DNA of 64,000 nt. Origin: Sclerurus mexicanus (Eukaryota; Chordata; Aves; Passeriformes; Furnariidae). The notes under the pieces are model-generated. The model saw only the letters and a list, made by a program, of their open reading frames with translations. It searched no databases and was not told the DNA's origin. Each line of letters begins with the position of its first letter. Positions within the stretch are counted from its first letter, which is position 1. Of this stretch, positions 10,433 to 24,314 are shown piece after piece. The stretch spans positions 1,002 through 65,001 of the forward strand of contig VWZF01003025.1 of NCBI GenBank assembly GCA_013396755.1, in the 5' to 3' direction. The position numbers and the translations under genes are program-made.

Positions 10433-12840
10433 AACTAACCTCAGCATGTAGCATTTATCCTGGAAGTTCTGCCTTCTATCTTCCAGAAACTCAGCACATA
10501 TGTCCCACCTATCTTGCTTCCTCCCAGTTTTAATTGCTTTTGATTCTGAGTATCAGATCATCTTTTCCCCTTATTTTCACAGCAGACGGTTATTAGTGGG
10601 AAAAAATGTTCCTAATGTCTGGCTCTGGGGTGGATCATATTCCAAACACAAAGAATGACCTAGTTTCAGTCTGTGATGTGGCAGTTTTCCTCAACTCTGA
10701 CTGTGTTTCAGTAGCACTTAGCACCCTCACCTAACTCCTGCCACAAACTGTTTCCCACTACAGGAGTGTTCACTTTCAGTACAAAAATATCCCTAACAAA
10801 ATGACAGATTACTCACATTGCTGCTTTTTAATGAAGCAGACTCTCTAATGTAAAATACTCACTGTGGGTTTCGGTTTGGCTAAGAGGCAGCTTGCAATAA
10901 AATACTGAGCAGTAAAATGGTATGTCAGAGTAATGCTAGAGTAATACCAAATTGTGCATGCCTATCACATTTTATTCCTGCCCTTGAAGGGTTACTCTGT
11001 TTTTACTTAGAGCAGGACCTGTTTACCCTGTTGGAAAATGTCCATTTCAGGTTCTACACGTGCTGACTTTTGGAGGGCTGAAGTGATTGCTTGCCTGTCA
11101 TCTGTGATCATAACTTGTATTTTTAGTTAAGCATGGTCAGCTCGTACATTCAACTCCAGACACCTTTGGCAGTGCTTCCTTGTGGCAGACAGGGTGGAGA
11201 CTTGGGATGCCCTCACTCACAGAGTGCTCAGTGACAATGGAATGCCAGTCCTGGCTTACTTGTGCATGGCAAGGTCAGCTAAAGGGATTTAAAGGAGCTT
11301 ATCTCTGCTGCACAATCAATACATTCTTCTAGAACCCACCAAAATGCTGATGTAGGAGATGCATTACAGAGCTTGTGCAGACCCTAAAAAGTCCTGGCTG
11401 ACTCTCTCAACTGTTTCTGACTTAAAAACCTATTTCACTTCAAAAAGGGCTAGGTCTGTCCTGAAAGGTACTGACTACTTCTGATTGGTGTCTGGGGTGT
11501 CTGCAGTGCTCTGTCTGCATGCTCATGCAGTTCAGACTGCTCAGAAGGACCAAGTCTTAAATTAGAGCCTCCCTTCATCCTGCTGGCAGCATCTCCAGAG
11601 TGAGTGTAATCTCTGGAAGGCAGCACCAGGCCTGTGCACTTGTTAGGTTTTCATAAGCCCTCTTTGTCACTTGATTATTTCCACTGCTGGAAGTGTCACC
11701 TTTTTGGAGCAACAAGAAGGTGTGACTCCCTCCCTTCACAAAGCCATTGACAGGGAATCTTCTGTTACTGCCAGTAGTTTTACTTCTCTGGACTGACCGA
11801 GATTAGCTGTGATGATAATGAGAAGCACGTTTTGAAAATTACCATCCAGGTGGGAGAAGAGATTTTTGTTTATTATGAACTGATAAACCAGCTATTATTC
11901 TGCAGACGTCCAGCCCTTCTGACTGACAGCATCAGTCTCCATAGGGACTCCAAAGCCAGCAATTTTGGTGCAACTCATGTTGGCTCAGCAATCCATTGCC
12001 CAAAGAACTGAAGAAGCAGTGCTTTCCAGCAGCTGTGCTTTAAGGCAAACCTAGACTGAGTCTGAGATTTGAACTGTGGTCTTGGTCACTCCTGTCAAAG
12101 AAGGAAAGCAGTCATTGTTCATTGCTGTCGGTTTTGACAATCAGCTTTTCCTAACTGCATTAATTTTGAGCCCAAACCCTTATTTGGACTTTTAAAAGAA
12201 AGAAAGAAATGCTTACCCAGACACAAGACAACAAATGTCAGGTTGACCTACAATTTTACTTCTCTGAATGTCTTCAGTGCTGTTCTCTCCTCAGTAATGA
12301 ACACAAATGGATAATAACGAACTTTATTTTTTTTTTTAAATTCTGTGGAATATTGACCAACCCTAAGTAGAATGGGGACATATTTTACAAAGGACAGCAC
12401 AAACAGAATATAACAATCAGTAACCCTTGTTCATATCTCCTTTTTTGCATGAAAGAATGATCTGGAAGGCTGTGCACTTAGATAGACGCTGAGCTGGGAT
12501 ACCAAGATTTATGCACTTGTTTCAGCTCAGCCCCAGACTGTCTATATGACTTCAGCCAGGTCTTTTTACTCTCATTCTTTATGGTCTTTTAGGACTTAAA
12601 GATGTAGAAAAGAAACAGAGCATAATTTTCCTCTTGTGTCAAACCCCTATCTTCCTTTCTTTTTCTTAGTGATCTTAATGTAATTAGATGTTTTTGGAAA
12701 TGCACTGCCTCAAAAGGGGTACATTTTAACAGCTTTAAGTGGCCAGAAGTTTACTGGGGAAGGATTAACTTCAAATACTTTTGTTAATCTTCTGAATCTA
12801 TGTCTCAGCTAGACACAGTAGCTTCTGTACTGTTGTTCTT
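10433..12840. other. Unique noncoding stretch
   Basis: No open frame of note, no transposon and no tandem repeat longer than a T run at about 12327-12338. I see nothing here beyond ordinary unique sequence. Confidence 0.55.
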
Positions 12841-12952
12841 TATGATATGGTTTAGTGGGCGTGGTGGTATTGACTTAGTAGGCATTGACTCCAAGGTTGG
12901 ACATGGTGGTCTTGGAGCTCTTTCCCAGCCTTAATGTTTCTATTACTCTAAG
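12841..12952 (+). mobile_element. CR1 LINE 3' tail fragment
   Basis: The order ATGGTTTAGTGGGCGTGGTGG, a gap, CCAAGGTTGGACATGGTGGT, CTTGGAGCTCTTTCCCAGCC and TTAATGTTTCTATTACTCTA follows the last hundred bases of avian CR1, whose consensus has a GGTTGGACTYGATGATCTT block and ends in ATTCTATGATTCTA. It is diverged (several substitutions per 20 bases) and 5'-truncated, as most CR1 copies are. Confidence 0.75.
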
Positions 12953-13501
12953 AACAGACACCAGCAAGAGACAAGGTGGACTGCCGCAGTCCCATGGTTT
13001 TAGAAGGATGCAAGTTCCAACTTTACTATTTCACTTTCAGACATAGAAACGTGAGACAATTCCAAGCTTTTGCCTGCGTGTCTTTTATTGTGTCCCTGGT
13101 CATTGTTACCACCATCCCTGCCAGCAGCCACACCTGCTTGCATACAGGCATGTTTCTGACACCTGGTGGGGGCCCTAAATGATCCTGTACTGATTTTTCA
13201 GAAGGCATCGTCTCTCAGTGTGTTTTTGACATGAATGACCTTTTGAGCACGAGGCATATCTGCTGAAATTTCAGTCATCCAACTTGTGAATAGCCTTGGC
13301 TGACACATTTACCATTTCTGTGCTCATTTCTCTTCTCTTCATTCTCTAAAGCCTGAAAGGTGCCACACTGTCTGTCCCTGATGTCAGTTTATCAGTTGTG
13401 GTACATCCATGGCTGCATTAGCACTGATCACTTGGACAGTTAAAATGAGAATGTACTTCTGTAGGTTTTGTGATTTTGTTATAGTAGGCATATTAGAGCC
13501 T

Positions 13502-13529
13502 TATTTTTCCCTTACACAAGGGAAAAATA
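13502..13529. repeat. Perfect 12-bp inverted repeat, ACAC loop
   Basis: TATTTTTCCCTT (13502-13513) and AAGGGAAAAATA (13518-13529) are exact reverse complements around ACAC. The arm length makes it the best perfect hairpin I saw outside the tandem arrays. The flanks show no terminal inverted repeats or target duplication of a MITE. It may be a chance palindrome or a short structured RNA element if transcribed. Confidence 0.6.
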
Positions 13530-13833
13530 CATTTCCTGTATTAATGTTCATGTTTGCAGAGATGCATCACTTTAAAAATAAAGACTAATAGGTTTTGTTT
13601 GAAGGTTTTGGTACGCATCCAATCTATCTGCTAATAAAGCACAGTAAGCCATGATGACTGCAGTGTATTTCTGTCTCTGTGGATGATGATTTTTAAAGAC
13701 AGCGTATTTCAAAAAGCTATTAAAATGCTTTGTTTGTAACTTGAAGAGTATATACCATGGAGTCATTAAAATCTCTTTCATCATTGTTCTCATCAAATTA
13801 TCTTTAAAATTTAGGCCCTGTTATCTGATACAG

Positions 13834-13841
13834 TGACGTCA
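13834..13841. promoter_or_regulatory. Full CRE palindrome TGACGTCA
   Basis: An exact 8-bp cAMP-response element of the CREB/ATF type. It lies in a stretch (about 13590-13860) that looks like it could be conserved noncoding DNA. CpG-containing 8-mers are rare in CpG-poor sequence, but a single motif does not prove function. Confidence 0.25.
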
Positions 13842-14685
13842 GTGAGAGTGTTATGTGGCTGAGCAGCACTTGGCTCTAAATCATCCCAGCTAATGGCACA
13901 GGTTGGTGTAAGAGCTGTGGAAAAAAAGCTCCTCCTACGTTTATTACACTGGGAGTTCAATCCTGTATTACTTGATTTGAGCTGCTGCTTACACAAAGTC
14001 CAGTGAATTTAGTGGTGAGGCTTCCAGTTGGGGCCATTGGGCAGTTCTGGATTCCAAATACTAGAGAGGAATTCAGTGGCTTAAGCGAGCTTCAAGTATG
14101 CAAAATATATATGTTGTAACCTATATCGGTGGACAGTTTTACTTCACTGCATTTCATGGAAGCATCTTTGCAAATTATAGGCAGCTGATTCCCTTAGTCA
14201 AAAAATTTCAGAAAATTACTTTTCCTTACAACAGCAGAGGTTTGTTTTGTGAAAAAGACTACAGTGCACATGTTTTGGGAGGTGAATAGTGTATATTCAA
14301 TGTGAAAGATTATGCAGTTGCTCTGTAGAGAACATTTTCTGTGGATTCAGCCTAATGAAACATATGCTTCCTATTATATCAAATACATTTTTTACAATAA
14401 CCATTTCAACATTATGAAAACGTTTAGATGTTTGCTCTATAATTTATATCCTTCTTCAAATGTCACCTCTTAAAGCTCATAGTCATTTTATGAAAAAATA
14501 TTTCAGCTCTTTTAACAATTATTGCACTCAGAAAACAAAGGAAAGCCAGTCATATGTATTCCATTCCAAACCAGGTTTGATCTCATTCAGAACTAATAGG
14601 ATATTTTTTTATAAGATTTAAAAAAATATTAATAACATTAATCTACCACTCAATTCCATTACTCTTCCTTAATTGTCTTCTGCAG

Positions 14686-14892
14686 TTGCTCTGTCTGTGT
14701 CTGCCATTCTGGCTCTCTCCCTGTGGAATGCTCTGGGAGCCTGTTGTGCAGAAGAAGGATGAAGCACGTGGAGCCTGCGGTGCACTTGGCATCCTCTTCC
14801 AGTGTGCTCTGCAGGGCAGGAGTGGAGCACGTGATGGAGCAGTGTGTGAAGCCCACACCTTTTGCTTTGCTCTTAGGAAGAGCAACATAGAG
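14686..14892 (+). other. Candidate 207-bp exon
   Basis: An excellent acceptor (TTCCTTAATTGTCTTCTGCAG ending at 14685) and a fair donor (ATAGAG|GTAAAG at 14892/14893) enclose 207 bp. The interval is open in one frame for 69 codons and noticeably more GC-rich than its flanks. The frame continues to 14997 before a stop. The peptide (LPFWLSPCGMLWEPVV near its start) is not one I recognise. The opposite strand is also open, which is expected of GC-rich DNA and weakens the case. Confidence 0.22.
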
Positions 14893-17800
14893 GTAAAGTG
14901 TGCTTTCAGTGTTGCTCTTTGCTGGAATGCACCCTCCGGATTTCAGACAGGACATCCAGGAATATGCATTTTGAACTTTATTTCTTTAGTCTCCTAGGGC
15001 CCAGTTCCCATTTGCCTCAAAGTACAATGGGTCAGGACTTTACAATTTCCCCACTGCTTTGATTTCTGTGTTCACTACAGTTGAGTGCAAAACAGTTTTG
15101 AAGGGGGAAATTTTTTGAATGAATAAGTTTAAAATAAAGTCAGTGATATTTTGGGAGTTATGCTCTTTTCCCCCCTGATGCTTTAAAATGCTAAAATACT
15201 CTCCCAACACTAAATCATGTATCTTTCATTTACTTTCTTACTATATCAAACTACATAGGCTTTGAAAAAGACAACCCACTGAAACAAATTGCTGTACTGT
15301 GGGTGCACACTGCCTCTGTGTTTTGTGATGAGGAAGAACAGTGGGCAGTAGTTGTGTGATGTAACTGGATGATCTCCAACCCCAGCCCTTCTGTGAGTCT
15401 GTGCAAACAGCTGGGACATGATTTCAGGGTGTATTGGGGAGAGGAAAGGAGAGGAAAGGAGACCCTCCTCTTCTTAAGCAAGGTTTCTTTACAAGTAAAC
15501 CAACCACAATGCATCTACTCATGCAGTTCATTGGAATTCCTTGTGTCAAAGTCTAGTTCTAACTTCAGAGAATGAAACAATTGCCTTTATACTTCTGATT
15601 TCCTTGAGATCCTTCTAATGAAGGTAGATCAATGCATAAGGTATGACTGAAAATGAAGGTGCTGGACAAAGGGCATTGGTCAGCACAGCATAGGTGGGCA
15701 AGCAAACTGAGACAGAAGGTAAATGGAAGACCTTTTTTGAGCAGAGAAACCTCACCTATATTAACAAAGGTGCGATAACTGTGGGCCTGCTTGGCAACAC
15801 TCAACCAGTGAAGTGGGTAAAGAAATAACTTAGTTTGCTAGTGGAGAATCCAGTAGAACTGTTTACATCATGCAGACGCTTACCTGAGCAGAGAGTTCAG
15901 GGCAGAGTACATTATTTTTTCCTTTGCCAAATAAAAGAAGTAGGACCTTAGCTAGGATGAATTTTAACTCAGTTCTCTGTTGCTGCTCCGTGCTTGTCTA
16001 TGCAGTGCCTGCAACTGTAGTGCACTGAGTATGTGCACAGCATTGAAACAGCTTCTCACTGAGAAATGCTACTGGTTTGTGGTTGATCCTCAGTTCTGCT
16101 TTCACTCCACCCTGACACATTCACCATGTATTTGTCCAGCAAGATGGAACTATCATTTTTCATTTAGATTAGGAGCCTGTTACCATATAGGGCAGCTACA
16201 GACATGTTAACATTGAGACAGATTTTTTCTTTTTGAGCATGCTTATGCTTGGTTTTAATTACACGTGCAGTCCGCTTACCTGCATTTGAAACCAAATTCA
16301 CCAAAATTTAATGATTTTATAAGCTGATCTGAGCTATCAAATTGTACTTTACCATGGGGGGGAGCAGGAGTAGACATAGTCTGTTTGTGAAACTCAGTTG
16401 ATGAGCAGAGTTGTCCCCCAAGCTCCTGCAATCATCAGTGCACACCACAGAAGTGTCTTTTCAGGCTCAGGTACATGCTGGGACAGATATATCTAAAATA
16501 CAGCAGTTTTCCACCACTGCAATTGGAACCAAATGATGAGAAATAGGAAAAAAAAAAACAAAAACCCTAAAAGCTCCACCAACTTCTTGCACCTCTAATC
16601 TTCAAAGTAGGAAAAAATAGACCAAAACCCTGAATTATGACCTTTAGTGGTTAGAAGATGCTGTCACAGGGGTTGAGCCTTTCTCAGTTTGCTGTGCATG
16701 CAAATTGAGAATAAGATCTTACCCATTTTTCACATTCATAAACATTGATTGACTAAGAAGGAATTTTAATTTCCAGATACCTTGTTAGGATAATATTTGG
16801 AATATAATCACTTCAATAATTTTCCTGCCGAAGGCAAATGTAAACCTTGGCTATGCTACACCTTTTCTAGGTATGACATGTGATGCTGAGATGTATTGCA
16901 GATTTTCAAAGTCTTTGAGGGCCAAAGCATTACAAAGCCCCTATATATCCACTTTCCCTCTCTGTTTTTAATTCCCAGACTTCAAAGCACTTGTCAGATT
17001 TCTTTATTTACTTCTCAAAGTCTGTATTTGGTTGGTACTGCCCAGCCACTGTGGTTCTCATGTGGGACACTGATGTGCACCGTGTAGGTGACTTGCTATT
17101 AGGGGCACAGTGATATTTAGTTGGTATGATGTATCTTTGATTATGTCATAACTGAAGTTTCTTTTTGGCCTTCTCAGTTTGATTAAAAATCCCTAGAGCT
17201 TATGTTGATTACAGCAGAACTTGCACCAGTCTAATCAAAAAAGTTCAAGACTATCTGCAATTTAGTCTGAATTACCCAGATTCATAAGTGAAATGCTCTT
17301 TAAATGAATCCTGAAAATCAGTAGAAGAAACTGGCTTCCAATCCCTTCATTATAAGGTGTTTGATTTGCCTTGCAGAAAGATGTTTGTGTATTCAGCCAT
17401 TCAGCAGATAGGTGTGTACATAATAGCAGGCTCAAAATCATATAAAGAAAGATTGCCCCTTGAGTTTTAATTTGAAACTTGTAAAACAGTCATAAAAACA
17501 CAACGGTGTTTTTAGGTAAGTGCTGTTATAAGTTGTGCATAATCACCATATCAGTGTTTCTGTAACTTCACCAGTCCATTATAACAATTTAAGACAGGTG
17601 AGACCCATTTTGTTATAACCATTTCTAACTGGTGTGAATATCAAATTAGTGTGAAACTTGACAATCATAGAATTTATCTGGTGAAAAAATGGTAAATCAG
17701 ACTCTGGGTAAACCAGTGCCTTGAGTGCCTTATGTATTCTGTGTGAAAGTTGGTATGGAAAGTAATCAAGAATAACATGGAATTTCATTCCACCTTTCAC

Positions 17801-20800
17801 TGAAAGACTGTGACATGTTTGGCCGATATTAACAATGGCTCCCAAGACTGTGAAAGAGGTGACAGCCATAGCCACCCATTATCCTGCTCCACATTATAAG
17901 TAAATATAAGTAAAAGGAAGTTGGGACCTTTCCAAACTTGCACAAAGCATGATCTGGAATCTTGAGACCAGATTTATCCTCCATTTGAATTACATCAGAA
18001 TGAATTTGGCTTTCAGTTTGTTCTTGGTTTTGACTCAAGACTCTGAAAATGTTGAATTGCTGGAAATGTTTTCAAGTCTCAGACGCAGTAATCGCTTCTC
18101 TAATTGACACAATTGAGAGAGTTCTATATAAAGACAATTAAAATTCTTGCAAATTCTTCTTCTTAAACTTAAATAGACTCAGTCCCAAACAAAACAAGCT
18201 TATCAGCTAAGGATGATACTGATAATTTCCATGCATAGACAATATGCTTGCTAATATCTGCTCTGGTGGGCATTGCCAGATCTTGTCATTTGGTTAAACA
18301 AAGATTGGAAAATCAATCTGCATAAAGGAATTTTCTTCAACAATCTGTTCCTAACATGATCTATCTTTGTGAAATTCAATAGCAGCACAAGAAGACATGT
18401 CTGATATTTCCTTGTATGCATCCTATGGGAAGGATTTTATTGCTATAGAGGGTAAAAATTGTACCAACAGACAATGCTATGCAGCCAAACTCTTCATTAT
18501 TTATCTGTGGCCTAACATCTAACATTTGATGAATGAATTTACAGCAAAATAAGGTTATTGGAGCTTGTTCAATTGTTTCATGTGGTTAGGACAGCTGTAG
18601 GCAATCTGTATAGGCTCTTCTGCTATTAGAAACCTATACATGTTTAGGCAGTATGTATTTCATTTATGATCTGCCAGAAAGTATATTAAAACTGAAGATC
18701 ACTGTATGAATATTCCTCTATGAATAGGAGGAATATATTACAGCGTAAGAGGAATTTCCCAAGACTAAAAGTAACCACAGTAATTTCATTTGAACATCCC
18801 ATGTAAATGAAGTCCGTCTGTCTTGAACGTGTCTTCTGCATGTGCCCTGTACAACAAGAGAGATCAGTTGATATATATTGTGTCACTCAGTCTGACTTGC
18901 TCCTAAATTCCAAAAAATGTCTTCACATGTCTTGTGTCCACATATGTAAAATCTCTGGTTTTCTTAAAGCATTGATTCAAGGCTTTGAATTTGAACCTTT
19001 TAACAAACCAAGATTATTCAACCAGAACCAAATATCACAGTTCCGGCACTCCCCATGATGTGAAGTGGAAATAAAACTAGTCTGAGGTTGAGTCATGTAA
19101 CAATCAAATACATGTGAAATTCAGTCCCAGGAATGAAGCTCAGTCTATTTTGCCCATCCTCCTCCAATCCCCATTAGACATTTTCCAGACGTACACTGAT
19201 TCTTTCAGTTCTGCCTTTCTCGAACTTTGCATCTGTGCTCAATTAGTTTGTCTTTGTCAGCTGTTCAAACAGAATCTAAAAATACACTAAAACATCCACT
19301 TGCAAACCTTTCTGCCCAGAAGGAACCAGGAGGGTTTTGACCATTTATTCCAAACCAAGGAATGAACCTCCATCTTTTTTTTCCTGTCCAGGAATCCTTA
19401 TAAATAACAGAATTAAGTGACAGACAGCCTCTAAGGTTTGAAGTGCAAGAGAGCACAGAAGGTTCTGACTTACATGGATATACACAGGTAGAAGAGACTT
19501 CCTCACAGATAAAGATTTAGCCAAGTTGAACTTCCTTGGAATTTTAAGGATTTGCTAAGGACAGAAAAAGGTACTTTGGCTCATTTTTGGTGAGCTTCTA
19601 ACTGAAAAAGAACTTTGTACTTCTGTCCTAAAAACCTTATTATGAGTTATTGTCTATCACAGGTCTTGCAAGAAGGTATTTTGTGATCCAGAGGGTTCAA
19701 GATACCAACCCCCCCTCATTAAACTATGCCATCTCATGGAGTGGGGCTGCAGTTTTAATTACCATCCACAAGACAGTAAAAAAAGGGGAAGTTTCACAGT
19801 CAGTGTGCCAAAGGTGTCCATGGAGCTTCCTTTGCCTGCCTGGGGCATCGAGTGCCTGCTGTATTTCCACACGCCTCTGTGTCCTGTACTGACAGCTGAA
19901 CAAGTGTGTTTTGCTTGTTTGTATTTAGCTTTTAGTAGTATATGAGTTTATGTAAGGTAGTAATTAGAAAATCATCCCACTGCTGTTGTGCACTCACGTT
20001 AAAATGTTGTGATTATTTCTTCTGTTGTGCAAAGTAACTGTACTTATATACTGGCTTCTTTGTCAAGAAAACCAGGATTCACCTGAGAAACGAAACCTCA
20101 GTGCAGCAGACATTTAGGCTTTGGTATCCATGAAATTACTCGTTTGCTTACAATTAACTATGCATTGAAATCTAATGGGGAGTTTGCAAAGAGTTCAGAA
20201 CGTATAAATTCACACAGTGGCTGAGCTGTGTGCAGCCTTGGTTAAGTCTAATTCCCTGTGCTTGGTGGTGCAGGACAGTTTTTCCAACTGGAATACTTTT
20301 GAAACAAATAAACAGAATTTTTGTGGCATCTTCAGATAATTAGCAGGAATGTCACAGCCACTGTAAGGTTAAAGGTGTTTATTTTCTTAGAGTCCCACAA
20401 CCGGGTGTGAGAGGTTGTATTTCACCACCTCTCTTGGTTTGAAATGTGAGCCAATTCCAGCAGCATCCCAAAGTAAAATTTCCTTCTTCATGGGTAATAC
20501 TTGTTATTGATCAGCTGGGATCAGGAAAAGGTGAAAGTAAGATCCTGCAGGATAAAGCAGAGCAAGGATACATTATATTAACTATGAGGATATGTTTGCT
20601 AAAGGGCTTTGCTTTCATAGAATCATGCACTGTGTTCATGCTGTGTATTTAGAGTAGGCAAGTCAGGAGCCATGCACCAGACTCAGCTGAAGACTCCAGG
20701 AGCAAAACACAAATTTTACTGCTGTCAGTCATCCAAATTCTATTTCTTACCTGAAAACACAGTGCACACTCTACCACCATGGGCAAACACAGAAACACCA

Positions 20801-23800
20801 GGTGATGAACCAGCACCCATTCTTTCCCCCTGCATGGGGAGATGTGCATCTCCCACGTGAGCAAGTGATTCCATAACACTGGTGCATCTCTGACTGTGTC
20901 TAATCTCATGCCTGGGGCTTCAATTGATGTTGCCCACTGTATAGTAGAGTTGCCTGCAGCTGGGTTACAAAACAGGGAAGGAGCTGTAAGACACCGTCAG
21001 AGGGCTGGAAGCCACACCTTTCTTATGCCGAGTGTGCTCTCAGGAAAGGCAGCAGCAAGAATGCCTGAAGTCAGACAAAATGTTCTGAGGGACTGGAACA
21101 CTGCAGTTTAGCCTCTAAGTTATGCCTGTATCCATGCTTGTATTCTTATTCTAATATTACTGAGTTCAGCTGCATGCTTAAGAAAGTAATTGTACAGATC
21201 TATGGATTCTGCACATGAAAATCGGGCACCTAATTTTGTTCTATTAGAAAACCTTTGCCTGGCATTCAGAGTGGGTTCCCATGCACAGAGTGAGCTCCTG
21301 TGTCCAGGAGATTGTCATTATCACAAGTTATTTTTATTGAAAAGGTCCCCATTGTCATAGAGATAGCATAAAACAAATAGACAGCATTTATTGTAGTCAC
21401 TGCCTTCCCAGATATGCACCTATGAAATGTTTATACAGTTTCCTTCAAGAATGTCTTGTTTTGCAAGTTTGCACGAACCACCAACAATGGCTCAGTTAAA
21501 ACATACATCAAAAGGGAAATGGTGGTAACAGATGAATGCTTTTATGAAATTAGCTGGGGACAAATTCAGCCAACAGTATCTTGGAGGAGACAACGCTTAG
21601 AAAGTGTTTCATGGCATAATTTTGAAGGCCCAGCTTTTAAAGGCACCCAAAATTGACGTTACAGAGTTATGAGGATTTTCAAAACCACCTAAGATACCTA
21701 AATCGTAGTGAAAATTAGGAACCTGGGCACTTTTGAGAATCTTGCTACCTACAAAACTACAGTTACAGGGACCTAAACTCCTTAAACATCTCTCCTTAGG
21801 TGAACTGGGAACTAAAATGATAGTGGCTTTTGCAAGAGCTTACACTCCAAGGTCACTTAGATAATACCAGATGACCATAAAAAGGGTAAAAAATAGTTTT
21901 GCATGTTCTTAACAGATTATATTAAGGAGGCAAAAAAGCATGTAACTTTTTATACTGTTTGGGTAGGTATTGTGAGGAAAAAGTTTGATGCATGCATCTG
22001 GGATTATCTGTATTTTCAGTTTGCTCTCTTTTGTGTTTTTTTTTTTTCCCACTTCCTTTTGTTTTACTTTGAACTTAATCTATGTACAATATTTCTCCTT
22101 TTTCAGTACATTTCGTTTTGAAATGGATGTTCAGTTGTTCTACACTGAACATATCTCTAAGATCATGTGTTTCAAGACAGAGTTTGGAGAGTCAAGTATT
22201 CTTTAGATCACAGCAATGATCTTATCTAAACCTGAGTCCAGTGGAAATCAAGCAGAAAGCGACATGAAGCTGAACTCCCTAATGGTACCAGTTCTTAGAG
22301 ATGAATTAAGTCTTGCTAAGTTGAAAAAACCCCCTTTCAGTTGGTACAAGAGTTCAAATCAAATACAGACTTTTATCATTTGCAGTCATCTGGAAAGGAA
22401 AATGCTCTTAATGCAATGCCAGTGAAGAATATTCCCCTGACTTTTCTTGCTCTGAGCTACTGTAGCTTGTTTACATTCCCCAAAGAAACTGTGTGAAATC
22501 TTTTCACACACTAAGTCAAACCTTTAGAGGAGTTCAAGGTAGAACTTAGGTTGTTAGAATATTCTGATCTGTTTCACTAAAACTTAACATTTTAACCGTA
22601 AGAACTCCTGGATCCTGCTTCCTTTTTTTCCTTCCATGTACTAATCACTGCAGGAAGCATTAGACTTCTAAGGCATTTATAGTGGGAAAGCCAAAAGAAA
22701 ACTATCCAGCAGGTCAGGGCATGGAAAATGGTAACAAACACCTGCTGCTTCTACATATGGATAGATTTTTCACTTAAGTGGAAATCACTTAGCTGAAAAT
22801 GAAAGGACTGGTGGAAAATGTATGAAAGCAGTTAAAGGCAGAAAAGCTTGTAGAAGTGTTTTATGAGAAAGCATGTAGCTCAAAGTGTTAACTTCCACAG
22901 ATAAATGTGCAGAATTAGTTAGCTATTTCATGTCTTTCATTTGCTAATCAATTTTCCCCACTACCAGCCTATGACAACTAGTAGGCCTGCACATTTGTTT
23001 CATATGGTTAAAGAATGTTTAACCCCCTACTGACCCTCTAGTGTTTGCTATCCTTCCCTCAAGGCACGGAAGACTTTAAAGTAGAACCCGATGAATGAAA
23101 AGAATTAATCTCTTGGGGGCTTTTGTCATGAAAGCTTGAAAGGGGATCAGAACATGACATGCTGACAGCTGAAGTCAAGAGGAAAATTATGATATAATAC
23201 AGCAAGTTAAAAAAGTTACATGCCATCTTATCCAAAAGGCAAACAAAGTATACATATTGCCTTGGTTCTTTTTTGGCTGCTCTTGCTATCGGTAACAACA
23301 GTAAAATCTATATGGAACCCCTTGAAAAGATGAAGGGCATTTGTGGCTGCTCTTTGAGAATAAAGCTGTTGAGCTTCTCAAAGATGGGTGCAAAATGTAC
23401 ATGAGCTTCTCCTGGCCCTTGTGTCTTATCCCTTTTACAGCCTATGGTCAATCTCTGGTTGCTGTTACTGATCTGGACGTTTTTGATCAAGCTTTGTCTT
23501 CTGAAGAGTTTTACTTTGTTTGGACATTGTGAGGCTTAGGCTTCATAAAGTTTTCTCCCTGGGTACAGCATTGGCCAACTCCTCACACTTGTTGTGTGAA
23601 TTTGTGGGATTTTAGTATAGTCTTCCTCAGATACCTTTTCAGATATTTTTATTATTAATTTGAATGAGTGATTTGCTTAACAGTTCTAGAAGTCATCAAG
23701 ACCAGAGTGGGTTTGTAGCTTAAATGCCAAGAGGGACAAAGTTGGTGTACATTTGCATTCAAAAGTAAGAGCCTTGTTCTTTCCTATTGTCTTCATTTTA

Positions 23801-24314
23801 AGCCCTTGAGATGCCCATTACATCAAAGAGAAAGATCTGGATAAATTGCAACAAAAATAACACATATTCAGTCCTCCTGTGCTTATTCCTATTCAGGCAC
23901 ATCCATAGCTATGATCAACAGCTCCTGGATGGTGATCCCCAACCCCAAATGTATTTCCACAGTGGTATTTCAAATCTGTGGCTGACTTTCTGATTAGCAT
24001 AATTTTAGGAGTCCCCTGAGCTCCCGGCGAGCTTTGCCAGCCAGGACAAACTGAGAGGCATTTCTCTGAGTTTCCAAATCATATTGCAGTGAGCCAACGA
24101 GAACTTTCACTCATAATTCTGCTGGAGGATTTTCTGATTGCAGTGGAAGAGGCGAGAGCAGCGTGGCTGTATCCCCTCGGCGGGACGGTCGGGGTGCAGG
24201 GGGAGCTGGACGGGGCAGCAGAGAGTGTGTGAGGGACCGGGGGGCTTTGTGCCCCTCTGGCAGCATCCTCCACTGCCCCGTGCTCTGAGGTGGGACATCC
24301 CGGCCTTTCCCTCC

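Larger units (their letters stand above)
12953..24164. other. Unique AT-rich noncoding stretch
   Basis: No supported gene. Contents listed separately are a perfect 12-bp hairpin (13502-13529), a full CRE palindrome (13834-13841) and a candidate exon (14686-14892). Also present are a tandem 10-mer GAGGAAAGGA x2 (15441-15460), an A run (about 16549-16559), a 9-bp inverted repeat ATATTCCTC/GAGGAATAT with a 9-base loop (18710-18736), and a T run (22036-22047). Open frames of 60-103 residues are scattered on both strands without family resemblance. Confidence 0.55.

Noticed and set aside
20616..20632. TCATAGAATCATGCAC as a CR1 3' end
   Set aside because: The words after it do not follow CR1; a short chance match.
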